From NCBI GenBank assembly GCA_002452745.1, contig DKFC01000004.1:1-41925 (forward strand): 41,925 nucleotides of DNA. Reading direction: 5' to 3'. The first letter of the stretch is position 1, and each line of letters begins with the position of its first letter. This document shows, piece by piece, positions 32,235 to 40,134 of this stretch. The notes under the pieces were generated by a model, which saw only the letters and a list, made by a program, of their open reading frames with translations, was not told the origin of the DNA and did not search any database. The position numbers and the translations under genes were made by a program. The DNA comes from Firmicutes bacterium UBA6806 (GTDB lineage Bacteria; Bacillota; Clostridia; Peptostreptococcales; Acidaminobacteraceae).

Positions 32235-33419
32235 ATGATTTCAAAAGAATTACAGGAAAACTTGAAGAATTCATCTTGGATAAGAAAGATGTTCGTTGAA
32301 GGGGCAGCGCTAAAAAAGATTTACGGAGATGATAATGTCTATGATTTCAGCTTGGGAAATCCCTATTTTGAACCACCTGCAAAAGTGGTTAAGAATCTTC
32401 GTGATCTTGTGAATTCTGATCAACTTGGAACACATAAATACATGGATAACGCAGGGTTTCCAGATGTTAGGCAAAAGATTGCAGATGACACCAACAAAGA
32501 CATCATAGAGCCGCTGACACATGAGCATGTGATGATGACAGTTGGAGCAGCTGGCGGGATGAATGTCATCATGAGAACAATTTTAGACCCAGGCCAAGAA
32601 GTCATGATTATTGCACCTTATTTTGCAGAGTATATTTTCTATATCAAAAATCACAATGGTGTTCCCGTTGTGGTAAATGCCGATCCAAAGACATTCGAAC
32701 CAGACTTGGCATTGCTTGAGAGCAAAATCACTTCAAAGACACGTGCGATTATCATCAATACGCCCAATAACCCAACAGGGGTCATCTATTCAGAGGAGAT
32801 GCTGAAAGAATTGGCATCAATTATTGAGAGAAAAGAAGCTGAAATAGGTCATGAAATTTTCCTTATTTCAGATGAACCATATAAAGCGCTTATTTACGAT
32901 GGCGTAAAGGCTCCAAATATTCACAACTACTTTAAAAATTCGCTGATTGTAAACTCTTATTCAAAGTCATTGGGACTTGCTGGAGAGCGTATTGGCTATA
33001 TTGCAATGAACAGTAAAATCGAAGATGTTCAAATGCTTATGGCTGGATTTGCCTTTGCAAATAGAACACTCGGTTTTGTAAATGCACCTGCTATTTGGCA
33101 AAAGGTTGTGGCGGATTCTCTGGATGATTCAGTGGACATCTCGGAATACAAGAAAAGACGTGATGTTCTCTATAATCATTTGACAAGCATCGGATTTGAA
33201 ATGGTAAAACCTGATGGCGCGTTTTATCTGTTTCCTAAGGCGATGATAGAAGATGATGTGGCATTTGTCATGGAAGCAAAGAAATACAACTTGCTGTTGG
33301 TTCCAGGAAGTGGATTTGGATTCCCAGGATATTTTAGAATCTCCTATTGCGTGGATATGGCAATGATTGAACGATCTCTTGATGCGTTTACGAAACTAGC
33401 TGAATCTTATAAAAAATAG
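32235..33419 (+). CDS. PLP-dependent aminotransferase, class I/II
   Basis: 394 residues, ATG with AAGGAGGATG upstream. Fold-type I aminotransferase: FSLGNPYFEPP, TVGAAGGMNVIMRTILDPG, NTPNNPTGVIYSEE (substrate carboxylate/PLP ring region), ISDEPYKALIYDG, the PLP lysine in NSYSKSLGLAGERIGY, and VPGSGFGFPGYFRISYC with the carboxylate-binding Arg. It resembles aspartate or aromatic aminotransferases of subgroup I. The true amino donor is not evident. It appears monocistronic, with its own promoter and a strong terminator 190 bases downstream. Confidence 0.92.
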   Translation: MISKELQENLKNSSWIRKMFVEGAALKKIYGDDNVYDFSLGNPYFEPPAKVVKNLRDLVNSDQLGTHKYMDNAGFPDVRQKIADDTNKDIIEPLTHEHVMMTVGAAGGMNVIMRTILDPGQEVMIIAPYFAEYIFYIKNHNGVPVVVNADPKTFEPDLALLESKITSKTRAIIINTPNNPTGVIYSEEMLKELASIIERKEAEIGHEIFLISDEPYKALIYDGVKAPNIHNYFKNSLIVNSYSKSLGLAGERIGYIAMNSKIEDVQMLMAGFAFANRTLGFVNAPAIWQKVVADSLDDSVDISEYKKRRDVLYNHLTSIGFEMVKPDGAFYLFPKAMIEDDVAFVMEAKKYNLLLVPGSGFGFPGYFRISYCVDMAMIERSLDAFTKLAESYKK

Positions 33420-33610
33420 GATTTGAGATAAATGAATATCATGCAATGGGTATAATAAAAATGATTATATCTGAACAGTGATTATTTCATCATAAAAATT
33501 GTTTCATCAAAAATTATAGTGAAAATAAAGAAAAAACTGAATAAATAGTACTTAAAGTGAGTGTTTATTCAATTTGAAATTTAAGATTGACTCAATATGA
33601 CAAGTATGAA

Positions 33611-33655
33611 AACCTGTGACTATAAAAGTAAAAACAGTCACAGGTTATTTTTTTT
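33611..33655 (+). terminator. Terminator downstream of the aminotransferase
   Basis: AACCTGTGACT (33611-33621) pairs with AGTCACAGGTT (33636-33646), followed by eight T. It stands about 190 bases after the stop; 33420-33610 shows nothing else. Confidence 0.85.
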
Positions 33656-33714
33656 AAGAGACAATGACATAAATGAAATTAGGCCACAGGTGAAGTTCAC
33701 AGATTGGAGGTACG

Positions 33715-33789
33715 ATGGGAAAGGCATTTACAGATGAAGAGAAAATAGATCAAATTGCAAGCAAAGCATGGATTGGAAAGAAGCGATAA
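33715..33789 (+). pseudogene. Short ORF resembling a TetR N terminus, truncated
   Basis: TTGGAGG sits eight bases before ATG 33715, followed by 24 codons (MGKAFTDEEK... ending WIGKKR) and TAA. The opening looks like the first helix of TetR-family regulators (MGKAFTEEEK type), but no DNA-binding domain follows in any frame that I can find. It is probably the scar of a deleted regulator; a real tiny peptide is possible. The rest of the 33420-33914 gap has a terminator before it and a lone TTGACG (33823) after it. Confidence 0.4.
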
Positions 33790-33914
33790 TGGTTGGAATT
33801 TTAATTAAATTCTAATGGAGAGTTGACGTTCTTCTAATATTCATTCGATATGATAGAGTTAGGATAAGGCATATCCCCACTCAGAGATACAATCGGGGAA
33901 ATTAGGAGGCTTTT

Positions 33915-34991
33915 ATGACTGAAAAGAAAATTGTGATTTTAACGGCGACATTTGGGATGGGTCATCATTCAGTGTCTAAGGCGTTAAAATCTGAAATCGA
34001 ACGTGTTTATTACGACTATGACATTAAAATTGTAGATATATTTGACATTATCAAACCTTCATATAAAAAAATAGCTCAAGAGCTATATAATTACTTAACC
34101 AGGGAGTTTGAAACGCTCTACAACTTCTTTTATAATTATAAGAGGGAGAGCAAACATAACTTGATAGATGAATTGCTTTACACTAGATATAATAGAAGGT
34201 TTAAAGATTATATGGATAGAGAAAATCCGTCGATTATCATCAGTACATTTCCAATGACATCTGGATTTGTCTCAAGATACAAGACAAAAAACGATGAAAA
34301 CATCCCGCTGATAACTGTTATTACAGATGTGGTGGATAGCTGGGAATGGGTGCATGATGAGACGAATCTTTATTTTGTACCGACAATAGAAGTTAAGGAT
34401 ATGCTGAGACTTAAAGGTGTGGACAAAGACACAATTATGGTCACGGGGATTCCAGTTGGACAGGCCTTTAAAGTGGATAAGAAACCTCAAATTGGCTCTC
34501 AGAGAAAACAAGTGCTGATTATGTCCAGTGCAATGGGTAAAATCAAATTTGACGAGAGCTTTTTAAAGCAACTTGAAGAACTTGAAGAGACAAACTTTAT
34601 AATCGTCACTGGAACAGATTATGAACTTGCTGAGTCGCTTAAGACAAGAACTTACAAAAACATTCAAATTTTAGGGTATGTAAACAATATAGCAGAACTC
34701 ATGGAGGCGTCTGATCTCATTTATACGAAACCAGGTGGTGTCACTTTGTTTGAAGCCATCAACAAGGAAATACCACTTTTAATTCAGGAAACAGCTGTAG
34801 GCCAGGAATTTGCCAATATTGAATTTGTAAAAAATAGAGAAATCGGGATTGTCATTGATCAGGCAACTCACTTCGTCGATGAAATTGCCAATATTATCAA
34901 CGATGATGTCAAACTCTTTAAGCTGAAATCAAATATGTATGAACTCAAAAAAGAGTTTATGGATGAGGCTATTTTAAAGGCAGTTCGTTAA
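33915..34991 (+). CDS. UgtP/MGDG synthase-like glycosyltransferase (first copy)
   Basis: 358 residues, ATG with TAGGAGG upstream. GT28-type fold. The N-terminal MGDG-synthase domain starts ILTATFGMGHHSVSKAL (glycine-rich acceptor loop) and contains IISTFPMTSGFV and ITVITDVVDSWEW. The C-terminal UDP-sugar domain has LIMSSAMGK, ILGYVNNIAELMEASDLIYTKPGGVTLFEA and PLLIQETAVGQEFANIEF. Such enzymes add glucose or galactose to diacylglycerol at the inner face of the membrane to make glycolipids or lipoteichoic acid anchors. It is followed after 14 bases by a flippase-like membrane protein. A paralogue lies at 38789-39889 on the other strand. Confidence 0.88.
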   Translation: MTEKKIVILTATFGMGHHSVSKALKSEIERVYYDYDIKIVDIFDIIKPSYKKIAQELYNYLTREFETLYNFFYNYKRESKHNLIDELLYTRYNRRFKDYMDRENPSIIISTFPMTSGFVSRYKTKNDENIPLITVITDVVDSWEWVHDETNLYFVPTIEVKDMLRLKGVDKDTIMVTGIPVGQAFKVDKKPQIGSQRKQVLIMSSAMGKIKFDESFLKQLEELEETNFIIVTGTDYELAESLKTRTYKNIQILGYVNNIAELMEASDLIYTKPGGVTLFEAINKEIPLLIQETAVGQEFANIEFVKNREIGIVIDQATHFVDEIANIINDDVKLFKLKSNMYELKKEFMDEAILKAVR

Positions 34992-35005
34992 AGAGGGTGG
35001 ACTAG

Positions 35006-36049
35006 ATGAACAAAACAAAACGACTAATTAATCTCTTTGTGATGGCAATTCTGATGGGATTGACTTATTTTATACTGAAAAATCAATTGAATCCTTCGCA
35101 AATAGCTCAAATTATGAAGACGGTTAAGATGCGGTACTTATTGGAGGCGTTGGCATTTATGTTTGGATTCTGGGCGCTTGAGTCAGTGATGATAGGCATG
35201 TTGCTTGACCATGTGGATGACCGGGTGGACAGAAAGCGGATTCCGTGGATTGCAGTGAAGACGACTCTAATCGGTCAATACTATAGCAATATTACCCCCT
35301 TTGCAAGTGGTGGTCAGCCGATTCAGCTCCTGCTATTGAGAAAGCACAAAATTTCAACGAGTAATGGAACGGCAGTTCTCGTAGGTAAATTTTTAGTATT
35401 TCAAGTAACTGTCACTCTGTATGCCCTCATACTCTCACTGTTCAATTTCAAGTTTATCTTTGATGATTTAAGTTTGGTAACAGGATTTTTAGCAGTGGGA
35501 TTATTAATTAATACTATTGGGCTTTCTATAATCATTTTCTTGGCGTTTAAACCAAGTTGGATACGTGCTTTCGGACGAAAAGTAACAGGATTTCTCTCGA
35601 AGTTTGGCTTTGTCAAGAACAGGGGAAAGCTAGAGAGCAAGTGGCTCGGATTTGTGGACGAATATCAAGAGGGAATCAATAAATTGAAGTCAGATCCTCA
35701 GAAAACACTGGCACTCTTTGGTCTAAGTGTGTTGCAGGTAACCCTGTTTTTTGGGATAACCTATATCATCTATTTGGCTTTAAACCTGTCGGGAATTAGC
35801 CCAATTAAGGTGATTACATTACAGGCAATCTTATACATGTGTGTGAGCTTTGTGCCAATTCCAGGAACTGTTGGCGCATCAGAAGTTGGGTTTTCAATGG
35901 TGCTGGGGTCGGTGTTCACAGCAAATCTAGTGGGGGTTGCCATGCTGATTTGGCGCCTTATAAGCTATTATTTTGGATTGATATTTTGCGGCCTATTCAC
36001 TCTTGGCATCTCCATATGGGAGCATCAGTTTGAAAAGGCAATGCCATAA
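35006..36049 (+). CDS. LPG-synthase-type transmembrane (UPF0104, flippase-like) protein
   Basis: 347 residues, ATG with AGAGGGTGG upstream. Seven to eight TM segments; the first is LINLFVMAILMGLTYFIL. The family signature is TTLIGQYYSNITPFASGGQPIQLLLL, and the late motif FVPIPGTVGASEVGF is equally characteristic of the PF03706 (MprF N-terminal/AglD-like) domain. There is no C-terminal synthetase domain, so it cannot aminoacylate lipid itself. Such proteins are thought to flip or handle polar lipids. Fourteen bases separate it from a glycolipid synthase gene, so it may move that glycolipid to the outer leaflet. The lipid is inferred. Confidence 0.88.
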   Translation: MNKTKRLINLFVMAILMGLTYFILKNQLNPSQIAQIMKTVKMRYLLEALAFMFGFWALESVMIGMLLDHVDDRVDRKRIPWIAVKTTLIGQYYSNITPFASGGQPIQLLLLRKHKISTSNGTAVLVGKFLVFQVTVTLYALILSLFNFKFIFDDLSLVTGFLAVGLLINTIGLSIIIFLAFKPSWIRAFGRKVTGFLSKFGFVKNRGKLESKWLGFVDEYQEGINKLKSDPQKTLALFGLSVLQVTLFFGITYIIYLALNLSGISPIKVITLQAILYMCVSFVPIPGTVGASEVGFSMVLGSVFTANLVGVAMLIWRLISYYFGLIFCGLFTLGISIWEHQFEKAMP

Positions 36050-36105
36050 AAAACGCCCCTTATGATTATCAAGTTATAAAACTTATAATCATAAGGGGCG
36101 TTTTT
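36049..36105. terminator. Strong bidirectional terminator
   Basis: A perfect 21-bp stem (36049-36069 with 36085-36105), starting AAAAACGCCCC and ending in TTTTT, lies between the convergent flippase-like gene and the 37-aa minus-strand gene. It can end both transcripts. Confidence 0.93.
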
Positions 36106-36121
36106 CGTCTGTGGTTTTTTA

Positions 36122-36235
36122 TCAATAGATGGTTTTTACGAACTGCAAGTATTTGCTTTCCATAATAGCCTTGTTTAAATCTGCATTTTTGTCATTAACT
36201 CTAATTTTAACGTGTTTGTTAATCAAATTTCTCAT
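36122..36235 (-). CDS. Small protein, 37 aa, unknown
   Basis: On the minus strand CGGAGGTG sits six bases before ATG (36235). The ORF begins MRNLINKHVKIRVNDKNADL, continues in a helix-like stretch and ends QFVKTIY. A consensus promoter (36263-36291) lies 28 bases upstream and a strong terminator directly downstream, so it is very likely expressed as a monocistronic mRNA. It is basic and amphipathic, without a TM segment. It is located just after the OmpR-type kinase gene on the same strand. Not recognised. Confidence 0.65.
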   Translation of the reverse strand: MRNLINKHVKIRVNDKNADLNKAIMESKYLQFVKTIY

Positions 36236-36262
36236 AAGACACCTCCGATTGGCAATCTAAAA

Positions 36263-36291
36263 ATTATATCATTTATGGTGTTCAATCTCAA
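36263..36291 (-). promoter_or_regulatory. Promoter of the 37-aa gene
   Basis: On the minus strand TTGAGA (36286-36291), 17 bases, TATAAT (36263-36268) with TGA directly before it. Confidence 0.75.
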
Positions 36292-36430
36292 TTGACTTTC
36301 CATACTTATATAATATACCAGAATCATTAGAGTCCCATTAATGAAATGTAACAAAAGGTTGAATAGATTACAAATAATTCGTTAACCGAAATAGTTTGAT
36401 TTTTACCCTGACGAATATCCTCTGTAAAAC

Positions 36431-38032
36431 CTATTTCATAAAGGCATCCTTGGGAAAAAGAAGTGAAATTTTTGTACCGACACCTTCTTGACTCTCAATC
36501 TGGATACGCCCACCCTGAACCTTCATCAAGCTATCTACAATGGCAAGGCCTAGGCCAACACCTCCTGTTTTTCGATTTCTATCTTCATCTACTCTGTAAA
36601 AACGATTGGTCAGATTTGGTATATTTTCAATAGGAATGCCCCTGCCGGTATCTGTAATAGAGACCTCATAGTATTTTCTGAGTTCTTTTGAACCAATTGT
36701 AATCGTTCCTTTGAGGTCTGTGTATTTAACGGCGTTATCCACAAGAGCTCTAAAAATTTGAACGATGAGTTCTCTATCCACGATAATATCTCCATGATAT
36801 TCGAGATTTGATGCAAAGAAATAGTCTTCATATATGATTTGACATTCGTGGATGATTTTTTCGGCCAAATTGGTCACTGAAATTCGATCGAAGTTGACCT
36901 CAAAGGTTTTGTTTTCAACTCTTGCAAGCAATAGAAGCTTTTCCACTAAATTTTTCATGTTCTTTGCTTCTGACTCAATGGATTCTATGGATTCCTCAAG
37001 TAACTCGGGTTCATCATATCCCATGGTTTTGAGAAGATCTATATAACCTAGGATAATCGTCAGAGGAATTCGGAGTTCATGTGAGGCATCAGAGACAAAC
37101 CGCTTTTGATAGTCAAAGGACTTTTGAAGGTTTTGAAGCATAAAGTTCAAGCTCTTAATCAAAGTGTCCACTTCATCATTTGTACCAATTGAAGGGATTC
37201 GGTAGTCGAGGTTTTCATTGTTGATATTCTGCGCAGTGTAGGAGAGGTTCACAAGCGGTCTTAAAGCACGACGTGTGAAATAGCGACCGAATATGGACAA
37301 CAGCAAAATACCGATGATGAAAGAGACAAAAAGAGCGGAATTAAGACTCATGAGATAGTCGTCGTCAAGAGCGGAAATTAGGAACAAAGTAACATAGACT
37401 TTCGATTCATCAGTAAAATTAAGATGAGTGGTGGTGTGCATTACATCGGTTCCTAAAATACGTGTGACAAATACTTCGGAAGCGTTCTCAGAGCCAAAGG
37501 GAATTTCGGCAGAACTCACCAATGCATGATCTACATCTAGATTATCCTGATAGACCTGAAACTCTAAAGCGCCGTTGGATGTGTTTGGATTGTAGTTTAA
37601 AGAAATTGAAAAGGCGTTGCTATAAGCTGTGTCATCCCCGCTTAAAAACCGGTCATAGTAATTTCGGTTGAGGGTATAAGAAGTTCTGTTCTGATCATCT
37701 GACACGAGGATGATAAACTTGTAGTTTTCAAATAGATAGAGCTTATTAAGGCGCTCATAAACATAACTGACACGTTGATCGTCTGGAATTTCTAAAAGCT
37801 GTTCGGAGGAATCGCTGATAAAGTCCTCCACCTGAACGCGTTTGGAAAGGAGCTCATCTCTGTTCTTATAGTATAAAAACTGCCTTGTGAGAACTGTGAC
37901 AAATAGAAAGACAAATAAAATGAGAATGGCAAATAAAATCACGTTGAAAACGGTGATTCTAGTGGTCAATTTCAGCTTTCTAAATCGGTCATACAGACCG
38001 TGATACAGTTTTAAGATGATGTTATTTGACAA
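36431..38032 (-). CDS. Sensor histidine kinase (OmpR-type partner)
   Basis: About 533 residues. The frame opens with GTG 38041, only two bases after GAGGGG; TTG 38032 has a better 10-base spacing, so I use it. Domains are a short basic N terminus, TM1 (about 26-48), a ~180-residue extracellular sensor, TM2 (about 235-252), HAMP (RPLVNLSYTAQNINNENLDYR), HisKA with SDASHELRIPLT (His about 318), and HATPase with DNAVKYTD, DTGRGIP and GGVGLGLAIV. It overlaps the response regulator gene by 11 bases. Signal unknown; the lipid genes on both sides suggest membrane or envelope state. Confidence 0.93.
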   Translation of the reverse strand: MSNNIILKLYHGLYDRFRKLKLTTRITVFNVILFAILILFVFLFVTVLTRQFLYYKNRDELLSKRVQVEDFISDSSEQLLEIPDDQRVSYVYERLNKLYLFENYKFIILVSDDQNRTSYTLNRNYYDRFLSGDDTAYSNAFSISLNYNPNTSNGALEFQVYQDNLDVDHALVSSAEIPFGSENASEVFVTRILGTDVMHTTTHLNFTDESKVYVTLFLISALDDDYLMSLNSALFVSFIIGILLLSIFGRYFTRRALRPLVNLSYTAQNINNENLDYRIPSIGTNDEVDTLIKSLNFMLQNLQKSFDYQKRFVSDASHELRIPLTIILGYIDLLKTMGYDEPELLEESIESIESEAKNMKNLVEKLLLLARVENKTFEVNFDRISVTNLAEKIIHECQIIYEDYFFASNLEYHGDIIVDRELIVQIFRALVDNAVKYTDLKGTITIGSKELRKYYEVSITDTGRGIPIENIPNLTNRFYRVDEDRNRKTGGVGLGLAIVDSLMKVQGGRIQIESQEGVGTKISLLFPKDAFMK

Positions 38033-38702
38033 CGTATCCACGACCCCTCACTGTTTGAATGAGCTTTCGATCAAAATCTCGATCCACTTTATCCCTCAGA
38101 TATTTTATATAGACATCTACAATGTTGAGACTGCCATAATAATCATACCCCCAGACTTTATTTAGGATTTGCTCTCGGGTGAGAACCAAGCCCTTATTGA
38201 TAAGCAGATGTTTTAAAAGGTCAAATTCTGTTTTGGAGAGGTCGATCTCTTGAGAATTTCTTGAAACCTCAAATGTCGAAGTATTGACAACGAGATCTTC
38301 AAAAGTCAAAATCTCCTCGTTGGATGCGATGGCAGAAGCCGAGGTCTTTCGAATATTGGCTCTAATACGGGCTAACAGCTCATCGAAAATGAACGGTTTG
38401 GTCACATAGTCATCGGCACCTCCATCTAGTCCAGTTATAACATCTTGGATGTCATCTTTGGCGGTGAGCATGATGACTTTGGCAGTTGGGTCATGTAATT
38501 TTATTTCTTTGCAGGCGGTTAGGCCGTCAACTTTTGGCATCATGATATCCATTAAAATTAAATCATAGGACTGTTTGAGGCATTTTTCAATGGCCTCTGC
38601 ACCATTTTGAGCTAAATCGGTTTCATAGCCTGCATATTTAAGCTGAAGTTCAATAATTCTTGCAATTTTCTTTTCATCTTCAACGATAAGGATTCTATTC
38701 AT
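38022..38702 (-). CDS. OmpR/PhoB-family response regulator
   Basis: 226 residues, start with GGAGGCAAT upstream on the minus strand. The receiver has ILIVEDEKK, the phospho-acceptor Asp52 in LILMDIMMPKVDG, TAKDD and DYVTKPF. The C-terminal winged helix has SKTEFDLLKHLLINKGLVLTREQIL and a final TVRGRGYVV. It forms an operon with the kinase downstream, their ends overlapping. The 86-base gap before it contains the terminator of the glycosyltransferase, so its promoter must be short or it depends on read-through. Confidence 0.95.
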   Translation of the reverse strand: MNRILIVEDEKKIARIIELQLKYAGYETDLAQNGAEAIEKCLKQSYDLILMDIMMPKVDGLTACKEIKLHDPTAKVIMLTAKDDIQDVITGLDGGADDYVTKPFIFDELLARIRANIRKTSASAIASNEEILTFEDLVVNTSTFEVSRNSQEIDLSKTEFDLLKHLLINKGLVLTREQILNKVWGYDYYGSLNIVDVYIKYLRDKVDRDFDRKLIQTVRGRGYVVK

Positions 38703-38735
38703 ATTGCCTCCAGTGGCTTTTTATTAAAATATATC

Positions 38736-38762
38736 AAAAAAAAGTCCGTTTTACAACGGACT
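38736..38762 (-). terminator. Terminator after the second glycosyltransferase
   Basis: AGTCCGTT-TTAC-AACGGACT (38743-38762) is a perfect 8-bp hairpin; on the minus strand eight T follow. It separates the glycosyltransferase from the response regulator gene. Confidence 0.85.
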
Positions 38763-38788
38763 CGGTTCTGAAGTGGTTGAAAAAGACA

Positions 38789-39889
38789 TTAGGCCATCAG
38801 TTCATGACAGAGATAGCCGATTTTATCCACTGAGTAATTGGAAGACATGACCTTCATATTGTTTTTCAGCTGGATTAGCCGTTCGGGTTCATTGATAAAG
38901 TTTTCAATGGTTACTGGAAGTTGTTCAAGGCTTTTTACGTAGAGTCCAATGCCTTCAGAGGCTAAGATTTCAGTATTCTCAGCTTCTTGGCCATCAATAT
39001 AAAATGGTACGACAATGGGCAAGTGTTTGTTAATTGCCTCTGTAAGGGTCAGCCCGCCGGGCTTGCTAATCAGTATATCTGCTTGATCCATGAGTTCGTG
39101 AACATTACTGATAAACCCGAAAACGTCAATTTTAATATGCGACGGGGGATTCGAAAAATGCGTTTCAATGGCCTGTTTGACCATTTTATTGTTACCACAG
39201 ACCACTTGGATTGAAATAGGAGATTCAATTTTGGTCAGGGCATCCAGTGTCTTGTATAATTTGCGACTGCCCATGCTTCCCCCCATCAATAAGATGGTAA
39301 AGGGGGAGAAATCTCGGCGATGGGCATCAGATTTCTTGTAAAACTCCTCTTTGACAGGAATTCCATAATCGAAGAGACGATTGTCTGGAATGCCCAGCTT
39401 TTTCAGTTGGTGATTGGTTATTTTTGAACCTGTAATATATGCGTCAATGGATTCGTGTACATAAAACCGATGGACGCCTAAATCGGTTACAACCGACAGA
39501 CAGACTGCTTTGGTGAGCCCCTCCCGTTTGAGTTCAGCTATAATATGAACAAAGATAGGATGAGTCGAGATAATGATACTTGGATCATAGTGCTCTATGT
39601 AGGTCAGCAATTTTTTCTTAAGCATGAGTTTAAAGAGCTTCTTAAGCTGACGATTGGTCGTCTTGTACCCACTGAAACGGTATATTTCTCCATATAATTT
39701 GGGCGTGTAATTGGCAAGAAACGAGTATCCGTCTTCAATCATCATTTCTAAGAACTTGCTATTTTCCTTAAAAGTGTCCACCACATAGAAGTCGAGGTCG
39801 TGATTGGATAGCTGTTCTTTAAGAGAATGAGCTGCCTGATTATGTCCTCCACCTGTGGATGCTGTAAATATCAAACCTCTTTTTTTCAT
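38789..39889 (-). CDS. UgtP/MGDG synthase-like glycosyltransferase (second copy)
   Basis: 366 residues, start with GAGGAGACC upstream on the minus strand. Same architecture as the gene at 33915: acceptor loop FTASTGGGHNQAAHSL, IISTHPIFVHII, VVTDLGVHRFYV, then the nucleotide-sugar domain with ILLMGGSMGSRKL, VFGFISNVHELMDQADILISKPGGLTLTEA and LPIVVPFYIDGQEAENTEIL. The GGGHN loop is the canonical form, while the first copy has GMGHH. The two copies are well diverged, which suggests different acceptors or successive sugar additions (mono- then di-glycosyl-diacylglycerol). Processive versus single addition cannot be read from sequence. Confidence 0.9.
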   Translation of the reverse strand: MKKRGLIFTASTGGGHNQAAHSLKEQLSNHDLDFYVVDTFKENSKFLEMMIEDGYSFLANYTPKLYGEIYRFSGYKTTNRQLKKLFKLMLKKKLLTYIEHYDPSIIISTHPIFVHIIAELKREGLTKAVCLSVVTDLGVHRFYVHESIDAYITGSKITNHQLKKLGIPDNRLFDYGIPVKEEFYKKSDAHRRDFSPFTILLMGGSMGSRKLYKTLDALTKIESPISIQVVCGNNKMVKQAIETHFSNPPSHIKIDVFGFISNVHELMDQADILISKPGGLTLTEAINKHLPIVVPFYIDGQEAENTEILASEGIGLYVKSLEQLPVTIENFINEPERLIQLKNNMKVMSSNYSVDKIGYLCHELMA

Positions 39890-40102
39890 TTTAGGTCTCC
39901 TCTTGATTACGATAGAGCGTTTTCAATCATTTTATAATAGCCTATCTATATCATAGAATATCAATATTAAAATAATATTAGAATTGATTTAAGAATGAAT
40001 AAAGATGTGAAAAAAGGCGGCGAATAATAAAAAGATCATTCTGATAAAAAAATATTGAAAAATACATCTAATTTGGTATTCTATATATTAGAAGTAATAT
40101 TC

Positions 40103-40111
40103 TGTTATAAT
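40103..40111 (+). promoter_or_regulatory. Extended -10 promoter of the Rhs-like gene
   Basis: TGTTATAAT, 24 bases before the start codon; no clear -35. The rest of 39890-40134 is very AT-rich with no other signal. Confidence 0.5.
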
Positions 40112-40134
40112 ATTATATCATAAGGGAGAAAAGT

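Noticed and set aside
33823..33854. Promoter TTGACG...TATGAT before the first glycosyltransferase
   Set aside because: The spacing is 20 bases, too long for a confident call; left out of the feature list.
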